In this document: piece by piece, positions 8,350 to 17,814 of the stretch | Position numbering within the stretch: position 1 is the first letter of the stretch | Layout: each line of letters starts with the position of its first letter | From: Nymphaea colorata | Lineage: Eukaryota; Streptophyta; Magnoliopsida; Nymphaeales; Nymphaeaceae | Direction of reading: 5' to 3' | NCBI RefSeq assembly: GCF_008831285.2 | Contig: NW_022204568.1 | Location: 1 to 21,733 of the forward strand | Length of the DNA: 21,733 bases | Made by a program: the position numbers and the translations under genes | The notes under the pieces: generated by a model | Seen by the model: the letters and a program-made list of their open reading frames with translations, nothing else | The model's database searches: none | What the model was told of the DNA's origin: nothing

Positions 8350-9951
8350 TCAGGGAGTAAGCTCTTGGGATCTCTGGGGAAAAGCGACGCATTCCTAATG
8401 TTTTTGAGTCCGCAGTAGAGCATTACCACTCTTTCCAGACCGATGCCACCTCCTCCATGCGGATATGATCCATACTTGAAGCTGTCAATGTAGTCCTTGA
8501 TGGTCGCTGGGTTGATCCCCTTCTCCTTCGCCTTCTCCTCGAGCAGGTGCGGCTCGTGGATGCGCTGCGCCCCTGACAAGATCTCTTCTCCCGCATAAAG
8601 AAGTCGTAGGAGCAGTGTAGAGGGGATCATCTGGCAGGGCATCGTGTAGAAAGGCCTGGCAGTCGCAGGGTATCTGTGCAACATGTAAAAGTCGTCTCAT
8701 ATTTTTTCGCACTAAATAGCAACATTTGTACCAATGTCTCCCAGTCGCTTCTCCATTTCTGTGCTCAGATCTTCGAGGGGCGGCCACTAATGCCCTTCTT
8801 ATTTGAGAAGCTGGATGCCCTCTGCGAAGGTGAGCCTCACAACAGGCAGCTTAAGCAGGAAAGGCGGGAAGTGAAACTGCTGGCGGATTGCCTCCAGCTA
8901 TTTAGAGTACCTTTCCTCGATCCGTTTGAAGATGTAGGGGAAGAGTTCGCCGAAGAAGTCCAGGATCTAGAAGTAGTGCTCCTTGATGACCATCTCAAGG
9001 TCGAGGCCAATGAACTCGCACATGTGGCGGTGTGTGAAGGCGTTTTATGCTCTAAAAACCGGTCCGATTTAAAAGACGCGGTGGAAGTCGGCCATGACGC
9101 ACATCTGCTTATAGAGCTGGGGTGACTGGGCGAGGCAAGCCTCTTGGTTGAAGTATTTGAGCTTGAAGACGTTAGAGCCGCCCTCCGAACTGCCCCCAAT
9201 CAGCTTTGGAGTATGGATCTCCATGAAGTCGTGGTCAAGGCAAAACTACCGGAACAGCTGGCACACTCCCGAGGAGAGCTTGAAGATGGCCTGCTTAGCA
9301 GGCGTTCTCAAGTCAATTACTCGGTTGTCCACCTAGTCTTCATCCTCACTTCCGGAAGCTACTCATCCTTAGTCTCATGCTTCTTAAGCTTCTTGCCGTG
9401 TGCTCCTAGTGGGAGCTTTCAGACTTTTCAGACGATTCTTCCTCTTTGTCGTGGGTGGATGCCTTTTCAGGCTGGGCTTCGTGTAACTCCTCTTCGTGGA
9501 GTTCTGGTGGAGGGGCGGCTGGCATCGGCGAGCTGGAGGGGGAGACGGTGAAGGGCCCTGTTGACGACGAAAAACGTCTCGATCTGCACCTCAGCTGCTG
9601 CGAGCAGGATTCGATTGGCTGAACTGGCACTGCTACCGTCCCGAACACGTCCACGACGCTCTCGTTGGGGACGGTAGAGATGAACTTCAGCATCTCCTTG
9701 GGGATCGAGGCCGACTTGAAAGCGCAGACCTGCAGCGTGAAGGCGCCCTCCCGTAGTACCATGAAACAGCTGTTGCCCTTTGCCCTCACATGGTGGACTC
9801 TAGCTCTCACCAGGACCTTCTACCCTCAAGAGTTTATCATCAGGTGAAGTGGAGTCCACTTGCGGTCGGACTGGAATGCAGAGCAGCAGAGAGGATAGTC
9901 GCCGCATGGCTACTTGCTAAGGGTATACTCTACAGGAAGCTAGGATTGCAT
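8350..9951 (-). CDS. DARS: Cytosolic aspartyl-tRNA synthetase
   Basis: This enzyme charges tRNA-Asp with aspartate in the cytosol. The N-terminal anticodon-binding OB fold includes [18 protein letters not shown] and [10 protein letters not shown]. The class II core follows: [17 protein letters not shown] and [19 protein letters not shown], motif 2 GPVFRA-x-N with FTHRHMCEF, and motif 3 [13 protein letters not shown] ending in [11 protein letters not shown], the usual eukaryotic/archaeal AspRS end. Several single-base frameshifts interrupt it, among them around 8357, 8600, 8685-8700, 9300-9420, 9570 and 9830; each is repaired by one or a few bases at short runs. With one C restored near 8356, TGA 8352-8350 follows directly after LLP, as expected for the family. 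Start ATG 9951-9949. Six in-frame TAA/TAG codons in the core fall mostly at Glu positions of the family. Confidence 0.95.
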
Positions 9952-10147
9952 GAGCAAATAATTGGTTAGATAACTTTCTTAACAAATCATCAATACTTTC
10001 TAATTTCTTTTATATGAACTGGAGTCTATCCCATCCATACCCGACAAGACACTATAGTCTTTGAGAATATTCAGCTGAAATCAGCAAAGGCTAGTGGGGA
10101 AGTGTGGAATAGCTTATCGCTGCAGTCTGGATGTGTCTATTATAGTG
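9952..10147. promoter_or_regulatory. Divergent promoter region
   Basis: This lies between the AspRS start (minus) and the unknown gene starting at 10148 (plus). It is AT-rich to about 10015 and then mixed. A shared bidirectional promoter is inferred from the head-to-head layout only; no defined element is recognised. Confidence 0.4.
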
Positions 10148-10980
10148 ATGATCGTCCGCAACGAGCGCTGGGACCTGCTGACTGAGTGCAAACCAGAAAA
10201 GCTGGGAGAGCTTCTCTCCTACATCTTCAGCGACGAGTACATCTACACGCACCCCCTCCTGCGCAAGCAGATCGAGGCCGACCGCAAGGGCTACGTCCAC
10301 GCCGAACGCATATGCCGCGAAGAAATCCTCGCTGACTACTTTAAGGCCAACCTGGTCCCCCTGCAGGATCAGCTGGCACTGCTCTCGCAGGTGCTCCCCA
10401 GCTTCTGCCAATAACTAATGCTGAGGCACAACCGCATCCGACGGATTCGCCCATTTAACTCCTCCCTCTTTAGCAGCGTCAAGCCAGTTTCGATCGAGCG
10501 AATCCAGGCACCCCTCACCATCTCTGACCTTCGCCACCACCTCGGCGCCAGCGCATTCTCAGAAGTCTAGTATTTCCAGCCCAACATCTAAATGCAATTC
10601 CTCTATGTATACGCTCCTGACTACCGTCAGCAAGTGTCACAGGAAGGAATGCCATTCCGCTACCTAACTTACCAGCGGCTGTGCACGGAGAGGGAGAGGG
10701 AGAGCAGATACTGGTAGCAGCAGGAGAAGCGCTACTACACCGGAGTTTCGATTGAAGATCGTCCCCAGCGCGAGAGCCGTCAGCAATACAGCAAGGAGGA
10801 GTTCAGATCCAGGTTCAGAGGAACCGCTGACGAAGAAGAGGAGGAGTCATCATGATAGAGGAAAGATAAGTCCCCCCAGTCTAAACGGTGAAAGAGGTTG
10901 CCATGTAGCCGAATCCAGTCTTCAACCAACTGCTCGCCACCTACATCGCCAAGTCTAGAAATGGCTTCGACGAAGAATGA
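10148..10980 (+). CDS. Hypothetical Arg/Glu-rich protein
   Basis: From ATG 10148 the frame is open for 235 codons to a TGA at 10853-10855, with four TAA/TAG codons read as sense. A second frame then continues smoothly (PNPVFNQLLATYIAKSRNGF, ending DEE) to TGA 10978-10980. Adding one base near 10848 joins them to about 277 residues. The N-terminal half is helical and charged (WDLLTECKPEKLGELLSYIF; then RKQIEADRKGYVHAERICRE), and the middle is Arg/Tyr/Glu-rich (RYW-QQEKRYYTGVSIEDRPQ). There is no zinc, nucleotide-binding or membrane motif. I do not recognise the family. A GTG further 5' (10094) is in frame but is not a credible start in a ciliate. Confidence 0.7.
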
Positions 10981-11254
10981 TCGCTTATACTTGTGTCGCC
11001 TCCACTGCAAGGTTCCTATTCTCTATAAAGTTTGCTGTTCAATCTGTACGGTTGAGCTGATTAAGTATAGGCTAGTGGCTGAAATTTAGTGAAGAAAAAA
11101 ATCTGTCTCCAATTTTGCTTTTCCAAGAAGAGGGTAATGTCCGCTGCGGAGTTGTGCCCATTTTAGGCTTGATCTTGGTACAGTGAAGATATGCGTTCAA
11201 CCCTGCGGACATGTGGAAGGGATTGTTATAATAGATATAGTTAAGAAAGCGCTA
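10981..11254. other. Intergenic region, nothing firm
   Basis: About 270 bases between two plus-strand genes. It contains an exact 8-base inverted repeat (ATGTCCGC at 11137-11144 and GCGGACAT at 11205-11212) and a 3' AT-rich stretch (11221-11250) that may be the promoter of the calpain gene. A short minus-strand frame starting at 11212 is open for about 50 codons but has no other support. Confidence 0.4.
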
Positions 11255-13360
11255 ATGTTTTGCTTTGGAACGCCAAAAAAATCCTACTGCGCTGAGATCT
11301 TCTGCAGTGCGGACTACTCCGTGGCCTTCTACACAAGAAGAGCCCCAAAGCCATAAAAAAAATGCAAACCGCCCCCACCGAAGAAATGATTAATTTGGGA
11401 AAATCGGGCCTCCGCATGCTCCTCAGCAAGCACGCACCATCTTCCTAGAATTGGGAAGTCAACTGTCTAGAGGAAATGGAAGCCAGGGATGAGCACAACA
11501 TCTAGGAAGACCTCATGATGAGGGTCTCCCCCATCGACTCCATGCACCTCTCACCTGAAGAGCTCCCTCTCGTTCTCTTGACCTCTCCAAATGGGTACAA
11601 GGATCGTAGGACAACAGGGAGTGGTATACGGTGAAGATGATAAAAAGATCAAACTACTCCGAGCTGATGCATCGACTGAAGGGCAAGGGTGGGCAGTGGG
11701 TAGATCCTGACTTTGAGCGGAAAGATTTCTTCGACCTGGGAGGGCAGAAGGTGCGGTTGAGCTGGGAGGGACTGGACGTTGTCAGCAAGCGCAACGGCAA
11801 GCAAGTGCGATTGGTCGACAAGTTCATCGAGTCCAAGGATATTGTCCAGAGCAAATACGTGGGAGATTGCTACTTCGTGAGCGCAGTGGCTGCACTGGCA
11901 CAAAAGTCTCAACGCATCCTGCGACTCTTTCCCACCCTTTCGGTCGAAAACCGCATCTTCATGGCCAAACTCATGTTCAAGGGCATCCTACAGGAAGTAG
12001 TGGTCGACCAATACTTTCCCTATAATGCTGAAACTCAGCAGCTTTTGGGATGCCGTCCAAGCAAGCACCAGAGTGAAATATACGTGATGGTGCTTGAGAA
12101 ATGCTGGGCAAAGCTTTGGAAGTCCTACGCCGAAATCGATGGTAAATGCATGCTTACTAAGCCGGTACCCTCAGGAGCCCTCCGAGCGCTCACCGGCGCT
12201 CCTACCATGAACTACTTCATGAACCGGGAGGCTACGGACGAGCAAAGCACTGCGCCTTCTTCAAGAGAACTTAGGTTACTTTCAGAGCCACTTCGTGATG
12301 TGCACGGGAACGAAGCAAAAGGGAACGGTTGAGATCACGCACAGGGAACGCGGGAAGATAAAGGTGGAGGTAAGGCAGGACACATCTACACAGTGGTAAG
12401 GGTGCGATAACAAGGATCACGTGGTGGAGGAAGACTGTGAGCAGCTGGTGAGGATCTATAACCCCTGGGGACACAACCTGATCGCCGGCACCGATATCAG
12501 AGTCAATGGCCAGTTCCGCATCAAATGGAGCTAGTTGTCAAGCAGTTCACTATCTCACCGTCTGTAAGGTCAAGGATAACGCCAATTACCTTTATCTAGA
12601 GCTGGAGGGGTGCAAGCGTGACACCGTCCGCTTTATCGACCTACAAGTCTATAGTCGCACTCCCGCCTCGTATGCGCTCGGTCTCTCCGAAACTGACCGC
12701 AAGGACAAGCAGTACGGTCGCTACATCTGCGTTACCTTTGTGGTGCTGCGGGAATATGAGGACAAGAGCGTTTCGCTGGTGGCCATGAAAAGTAGCTACA
12801 AGTACTCCGATCACTACTTGGAACTGGATAAGTTGCCCAACGGAAAGTACGTGGTAGCTTTGCACTTCAGCGAAGTGGACATAAAGTAAAACCTCACCTT
12901 CTTCGTCTACTCGGAGGGACATTTCGGCTTCAAGGAGGCCAAGAAGGAGCGCGCCTATCAGGAGCACTTCTTTTCCACCGTGCTTCTTGGATACAATGCC
13001 ATCAATCGTCCCCCCGTCAAGTATCCTGATCCCCTCAATAAAAAAGTTGGATCTCCTTCCACACGCTGGTCGGAGACACCATACTCGGATACTATTTGAT
13101 ACACGTGGATAAAGACTCGTTCCTCCTTCACGGTGAAGATGGGGAGGAACCAATTTGAGTAGATCGGCCTAACCTTGTTACCGCCCTACAACAAAGACGT
13201 GATCGAAGTAAAGGCCTCTCCTGGTCACGAGACCATCGTTACGTTCGTGGCTAAGGACTTTTTGCAGTTTCAAAACACAGACGCTGATTACTTCAGTACT
13301 AACAAGCGCCACATCCACGAGGACCTGCTGTTTGGCTAGTTCTTCGCCAAAGTCAAATGA
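11255..13360 (+). CDS. Calpain-like cysteine protease
   Basis: A C2-family papain-fold protease that would cleave cytosolic or cytoskeletal targets, in classical members under calcium control. The catalytic Cys sits in YVGDCYFVSAVAALAQ, with VVDQYFPY and YVMVLEKCWAKLWKSYAEI typical of the first core half. The catalytic His is in AGHIYTVV (near 12380) and the catalytic Asn in RIYNPWGHNL, so the triad is complete. The C-terminal part (12510-13360) has beta-rich, C2-like segments (YVVALHFSEVDIK; FFVYSEGHFGFKEA; GDTILGYYLIHVDKD) ending at TGA 13358-13360. The N-terminal 130 residues are Cys- and Lys-rich and unassigned. Frameshifts occur near 11385, 11590, 12310-12350, 12440, 12530, 13040 and 13130. 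About 700 residues. No EF-hand is seen, so calcium control, if any, would come from the C2-like region. Its 3' end faces the ZSWIM7-like gene 78 bases away. Confidence 0.88.
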
Positions 13361-13438
13361 TCCGTATCCCCATATTTCATAGTAATAATACTCGGAAAGC
13401 TATATGTAGGCAATATGCTAGCGATATCAGATGCCGCT

Positions 13439-13868
13439 TCATTCGATGGCCTATAGGTACTCTGCCAGTTCTGCAGTGCCGCTGCAGTCCACGCGCTCGA
13501 TCCTGATTTTGGCGGCGAAGAGGTGGAGAGCCAGTTAGAGGGCGATCTGATGAAAGCACATGAAGGGCGCCTTTTCGCCGACTTTACGAAGCCAGATGAT
13601 TTGCATGTGCAGTCGTTGAGGCGAGCCTTGGAGTTGCTCTTGAACAGCAGGTGCTTCTCCTGACCCACAGAAGCACGAAGAAGTGGTCGTGCTCGTAGAC
13701 CTGCAGCCGCTCCGGGCTTTTTTCGATGAGGTTGAGGGCGTTGCGGAAGGACTGGCCAAAGAGACTGCTGGCCTGCTGCAGGACCTCCATTTGCTCTTTA
13801 TACTCCAGCCGGCTCCAGTCCCGAAATTTAGTGAGGAGGCTCTGGTAGGCGATTTGCACAAGCGACAT
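13439..13868 (-). CDS. ZSWIM7: SWIM zinc-finger protein, ZSWIM7/SWS1-like
   Basis: This resembles the small SWIM protein that acts with RAD51 paralogues in the Shu complex to promote homologous recombination. The N-terminal helix SSLFGQSFRNALNLIEKSP matches the region of human ZSWIM7 around LFGSSATQALDLVDR. Next comes a beta segment (YEHDHFFVLL, then GQEKHLLFKS) and the SWIM signature: CTC, then CFH in APFMCFHQIAL, the CxCx(n)CxH pattern expected to bind one zinc. The end is IERVDCSGTAELAEYL to TGA 13441-13439. Two frameshifts, at a G run near 13665 and at 13590, are each repaired by one base, giving about 143 residues against 140 in human. A TAA after HQIAL and a TAG near the end are read as sense. 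Start ATG 13868-13866. Confidence 0.85.
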
Positions 13869-13977
13869 TATAATAATATGTTCCTCTCTGAGGGTAATTG
13901 GAGGTGGTATTTATTTGTTGGGATATGCCGAAAGAAATAATGCGTGGTTATTTGGCTTCAATTAAATAATAATAGTG
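13869..13977. promoter_or_regulatory. 109-bp bidirectional promoter region
   Basis: This AT-rich gap separates the head-to-head ZSWIM7-like and small Tim genes and must contain both promoters and 5' leaders. No named element is recognised. It is one of the shortest divergent gaps in the window. Confidence 0.45.
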
Positions 13978-14178
13978 ATGTAAGACCAATAGCTCACCGT
14001 CTATCTCAACTCCAAGTGCTTTGACACCTGCATCGATACCTTCAAGCATAAACTACTCACCCCTACTGAAAAGGAATGCATGAAGCTATGCCTGAAGAAC
14101 ATGCGTGGACTCTACATCGAGTACAGCAACGGGAGGGCAAGATACGAGCAGTCCATCAAGGAGGCCAGAATAAAATGA
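13978..14178 (+). CDS. Small Tim chaperone, twin CX3C
   Basis: A Tim8/9/10/13-family chaperone of the mitochondrial intermembrane space that escorts hydrophobic precursors to the TIM22 or SAM machinery. The frame is intact from ATG 13978 to TGA 14176-14178, 66 residues, and contains the twin motif CFDTC (C-x3-C), 15 residues, then CMKLC (C-x3-C), between two amphipathic helices. It is short for the family (80-100) because both tails are trimmed. Two of its first five codons are TAA and TAG, which as Glu give an acidic start (MEDQEL). It is one of the few genes here without any frameshift. The exact member (Tim8, 9, 10 or 13) cannot be assigned by eye. Confidence 0.88.
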
Positions 14179-14229
14179 TTCATTAATCCTTTGGGCTACT
14201 AATTCCACCACACATAAATAAGATTGATA

Positions 14230-15098
14230 TCAGAATGGTTTGCGATACTTTGACTCCTTGAGCCGCTAAAGCAGGACTGCATTGTACTCCTTTAGCATCG
14301 TATTTTCGAACATATATTTATCGGCCTGCGTGCTCTTGGGTGGCTTAGAGTTGTTTTCCTTGCTCAATTTTTCGAAATTGTCTCGAAGGCCGACCACTCC
14401 AGGTTTTGCCTGGTGGCGGTAGTGCAGGTCCTGCCCTTCTTTTCGTCGGTGAGCATCTGGCTGCCCTTGGTGAGGGGTTCAGCTGCTCTCCATCCAGACG
14501 GTAGCTCAGCGTTTCGGCCTTCAGCGGAGTAGCATAGGCCACGCTAAGGTTAGCTCCGCTTCCGTTTTGCTTTTCCCTGACAAAACTCTGGATGGATTCC
14601 TACTTTAGGGCGAGTTGTTCGTTGAGGCGTGCCAGTTATCGGTGGGAAGATAGCAGCTGCTGATTATACTCTGAATTGAGGGTATTTTACATTATATGAC
14701 TGCTGACTTGTTTTAAAGCTGTCTAGTGAGCTGGTCGATGGCTTCTCTCAGCGCCAGATCCCGTGAAAGCACCTGTTCCTCCAGACCAGCATATTCTTTT
14801 ATTGTTAGATTGCCCATCGCTTCCAGTGGGCGCAGGTGGGGCACTCTTGCTGCAAAGGCGCCTCTTGGACGGGAAGCTGGTCTTCCCGGACGCGGTCGGA
14901 GTGGGCCTAGGGGTACTGGCTCTGCGTGATCCTGGAGTGTGTGATCTGCGTTAATTTTATTTCTACATTGGAGTCGTTGAGATAGTGGTCGGATTGGGAT
15001 GGCTCCTCCTGGATGATTTGCTGTTCCTTCTAGAGATTGGATATGGTGAGCAAAATGTATTCGGAATTTTTAGTATTCAGTTTTAAACTGGCCTGCAT
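14230..15098 (-). CDS. Coiled-coil protein with a CxxC pair
   Basis: From ATG 15098 the frame runs through a Gln/Glu-rich segment (EKEQQIIQEEPSQSDHYLND) to a CPTC motif with nearby His. It then shifts near 14820 into a strongly helical stretch (YAGLEEQVLSRDLALREAID, LTRQL) and again near 14670 (LARLNEQLALK, then ESIQSFVREKQ). A last shift near 14420 leads to KSTQADKYMFENTMLKEYN and TGA 14232-14230. The total is about 290 residues, mostly coiled coil. Only one CxxC is present, so a zinc site would need a partner or dimer. The family is not recognised. The three frame changes are each solvable by one base, but the joins are less certain than in the conserved genes. Confidence 0.6.
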
Positions 15099-15217
15099 TT
15101 TCTAAAATCAATTATATAGAATAAGCAGTCATAAACTCATCACTTACCATATATAAATCAACCTGCACAAAAATCATATCACCCTTCCTTGCTGGCGCAT
15201 TCCTTGCTAATTTTCGT

Positions 15218-16310
15218 TCATTTGTCCTCTATAGTGCTTCCTTCTTAGCCTGCTCCTCAATCCACTCCTTCTTTATCTCTGCTTCGGTCTTGCCCTTCTT
15301 CTTCTTGCTCTTCTTTTTCTCCTTCTTATCTTTCCTGTCGGCCTTTTGCTTCTTCTTCCTGGAGGAAGAGCTGTCCCTGTCTTCCTCTTCCATAGCCTCG
15401 TACTTTAGTTCTGGTTCAGTCTGCATTAGTCTCCCGAAAGCTGGCTGGAGAGCCGGTTGGCAATGTCCTTGAGATCGTCAGTGGTGGTACACTTTTCGTT
15501 CACCCTCTCCATCATCTTCTGGTCGTGCTCCAACCGCTCCAGCCTTTGCTGCTTCTCCGCCTCTCTTCGCTTCCTCTCCTCTTCCTCCACATCTAGAACT
15601 TCCACTGGCTCAGGGATGGGATTCAAGTTTTCTGGCCCTCCCCACCAGGTTTGATAGTAGCGATTGACCTGTCGTCGATGATACGTGATACTGTTCTGGC
15701 GACATGGAGTAGATATCTTTAGGAAGTCCCTAGCTTCCTTGAGGAAGTCGTAGGGTCCTTACGGCCTTACGGGAAGGTACTTCTGGCTGTTGTGCTGGAC
15801 CAGCATTTCGGTCATCCTGCGGTGGTCGATGATGTTGATTTTGGCGGCGGAGAAGTTGAAGCGGTGGAGCTGGTTGTTCCTGAAGCACTCGATGTACTGC
15901 TGTTCCAGCTTGGTAGTGTAGTTTGTGTAGAAGTGGTGCGCCAGTTCCTCGCTGATCAGCTCCTCCTTTCGACACTGCCTCACCACACCGCTGAAGATAA
16001 GCTTGTTCAGGTCCACCGTCCTCGGCGGCTTCTCAGATACTTCTCTCCTCTCAAATTTGAAGTGCCCTCTTTCTTCCTAGTTGACCTGCGATATGATGTC
16101 GATGCAGTGCTGGCTGTGCGATTATCGGAAGTTTTCCTGTTTTTCCTGGGGAGTGGAGTGGAGGAGGTTTTATTTCTTGACCTATGGCTCTTCGGCTTTG
16201 AGGGACTAGTTGTCCTCGATGTCCATCAAACTGTCCATGTGCTGCAAGCAACAATGCTTCTCCACACTGCAGGCAATGAAATACCAACCCAATTGGTCTT
16301 GTGGTGATTT
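15218..16310 (-). CDS. Charged protein with Lys-rich tail
   Basis: A long minus-strand frame stays open with TAA/TAG as sense. The N-terminal part holds a Cys/His group (ACSVEKHCCLQHMDS) and an acidic stretch, followed by a folded-looking region (TVDLNKLIFSGVVRQCRKEE, YTTKLEQQYIECFRNNQLHR) and GPYDFLKEARDFLK. The last third is a long charged helix (EEEERKRREAEKQQRLERLE) and then a Lys block (KKKSKKKKGKTEAEIKKEW). Frameshifts are likely near 15700, 15428 and 15226; with the last, TGA 15220-15218 ends the protein. The start is not fixed: no in-frame ATG lies next to the Cys/His group, and a possible 18-nt intron (16272-16289) complicates it. About 350 residues. The family is not recognised; the Lys-rich tail would suit nucleic-acid binding or a nuclear signal. 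Confidence 0.6.
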
Positions 16311-16399
16311 CTACTTGCTTTGGATATAGAAAATTGGCAATTGTAATATAATGATTTGGCTATGCTATTGAATAAGTGTCTCATAGATAGTAATAAAAA

Positions 16400-17087
16400 T
16401 CAGTTCTCGTAGAAGTGCCCTGCGTTCTCCAGGTTTTCCGAGTCCAGCCTTTGAATTATAATCTAAATGTGAAAAACGTACATTGGTCTTTATTTTTTTC
16501 TAAGGCTTCCACTGGTAATCCTGATAGGAGTTGGTCATCAGGGGAGCCAGGATCCAGACGTGGGGCAGTTCGGGGTAGTAGTTGATCTGCATTTCGGGAG
16601 GAATTGGCTGGGGGGAGTTTACTCTAGTTTGGTGGGTGATTTGGGCGCGTCTGCAGAAACTGTTTGCGTGTGGGCGTCCTCCTCGGCGCACTCCGGCGCC
16701 AGCTTCCGGATCAGCTATTCGGCCTCCACCATTTCTGCCTCGCTGGGCTTGCGTCTGATTCCGATGAGTAGCTCACTGCATGGTGGTATTTTTACTTGTG
16801 ATTTTTCCTGAAAAGTTTGTGGTAAAACTCGGTGTTTCCGGTGGTGGTCTTCCTCTTGTGGAAGTTGTACATGTTGAGCTAAGTGAGGGGTTTGTTACCT
16901 GGCGAATAAACGATGCGAAGTTGGAATGTTTGAAGTAATGTGGGAGTAGGTCTTCTTCGAAGAGGCACTCATTGTGGATTTCGAAAGAAGTTCCCTCGGC
17001 GTTCCAGGAGACGATGGCCAGGTTGCGCTACTATTCGAGCATTTCCCAGGTTTTCTGTATGAAGTTGGGGACTGAGTGTTTTCGCAT
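16400..17087 (-). CDS. Heat-shock-factor-type DNA-binding protein
   Basis: A nuclear transcription factor of the HSF family. From ATG 17087 the domain reads VPNFIQKTWEMLE, then IVSWNAEGTSFEI, LFEEDLLPHYFKHSNFASF and IRQ-LNMYNFHKRK, all landmark stretches of the HSF winged helix, with the recognition helix at HSNFASFIRQ. A 20-nt intron (16879-16898) falls exactly between RQ and LNMYNF, and a 19-nt intron (16463-16481) near the end leads to LDSENLENAGHFYEN and TGA 16402-16400. Between them lie frameshifts near 16762 and 16612. After the DNA-binding domain comes ELLIGIRRKPSEAEMVEAE and an acidic, Pro-rich region. About 215 residues, smaller than typical HSFs, with little room for the HR-A/B trimerisation coiled coil. 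Confidence 0.92.
16463..16481 (-). other. 19-nt intron in the HSF-type gene
   Basis: GTACGTTTTTCACATTTAG on the minus strand. Removing it turns an unconvincing reading into KKIKTN-IIIQRLDSENLEN, closed by TGA 14 codons later. Confidence 0.75.
16879..16898 (-). other. 20-nt intron in the HSF-type gene
   Basis: GTAACAAACCCCTCACTTAG on the minus strand. Removal gives the family-wide string FIRQLNMYNFHK in one frame, so the boundary is fixed by homology on both sides. Confidence 0.93.
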
Positions 17088-17340
17088 TCTTCTAAAAATA
17101 TAATGATATTGTGCTCGCTCCCCTCCAATTTCAAATAAAAACCACCAAACTCCTCCCAATATTCATAAAACTAACCCACCAACACTGGTTCTGGCCACAT
17201 CCATTCCTGCAAATCACTCAAACCCCTCAAGTAGTCTTATGCTATTTCACAAATCACTCTTATAATTACATTAACTACGTATATATTTTTTTTCCCCGAT
17301 TTCCGTAAGCTCCCTCACACCACTCGAATTCTTTCCCTGG
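17088..17340. promoter_or_regulatory. Spacer upstream of the HSF-type gene
   Basis: About 250 AT-rich bases between the HSF-type start and the Cks1-like stop, both on the minus strand. It must hold the promoter of the HSF-type gene. I see no clear heat-shock element array (alternating GAAnnTTC) of its own, and no RNA gene. Confidence 0.4.
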
Positions 17341-17814
17341 TCAGGGTCTCGCTAAAAGTGATGAAAGATGCTCCAGAGGGGAAGCATATTAAATTGATGC
17401 ATCCGTATGCGGTATTCTATCGGATGAGGCTAACTTTTCTATTCCTTCCTAAGGACGCGTGGAGGCGTCGCAGGTAAGCTCTGGCTGATATTGGAGGGGA
17501 TTTGAATAGAAGGTTATAGATGAATCACCAAAGGTGTCGGGAGGAGCCACGAAGCCGGGGGCGGCAGGCCGGTTACAGGGTCGTTCCCAGGGCTCTCCTG
17601 AAGAGCAGGATGTGGGGCTCCGGCTTGTGGATCTCGTAGTGCGTCCAACCTCGCGACTGCTGGATGCCCAGATTGCGCCATTCGGACTCGGTCATGAGCT
17701 TGCCCTTGGAGTTGAGCTTCTTGTAGATTTCGCGGGGCAGCACAACGTGGCGGTATTCGTAGTGGCGTCGCAGTACTTGTCGGAGTATTCGATCTCGCTG
17801 GGGTAGTGAGGCAT
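17341..17814 (-). CDS. CKS1: Cks1-like CDK regulatory subunit, extended
   Basis: A small adaptor that binds cyclin-dependent kinases and phosphorylated substrates in the cell cycle. ATG 17814 opens [16 protein letters not shown], then [34 protein letters not shown] and [16 protein letters not shown], which covers the whole Cks fold, including the phosphate-binding Arg/Ser/Trp residues and the HxPEPH hinge. One frameshift near 17763 (one base missing after CDA) is needed. After LLFRR, most Cks proteins stop within 10 residues. Here, with one more shift near 17580, the frame continues through [20 protein letters not shown] and about 55 more residues, with TAG and TAA as Glu, to TGA 17343-17341. 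Total about 157 residues against 79-112 in common members. Confidence 0.95.

Noticed and set aside
8350-9951. Broken genes such as AspRS interpreted as pseudogenes
   Set aside because: Every break is one or a few bases at a run, and all catalytic motifs are intact. Similar breaks hit almost every gene, so sequencing error is the better explanation.
10898-11089. Plus-strand ORF of 63 codons
   Set aside because: It overlaps the end of the 10148-10980 gene in another frame, then runs into AT-rich spacer without any recognisable motif.
11137-11212. tRNA gene between 7-8 bp acceptor-like arms
   Set aside because: No D-loop GG, no T-loop GTTCRA in the right place and no anticodon stem can be drawn in either orientation.
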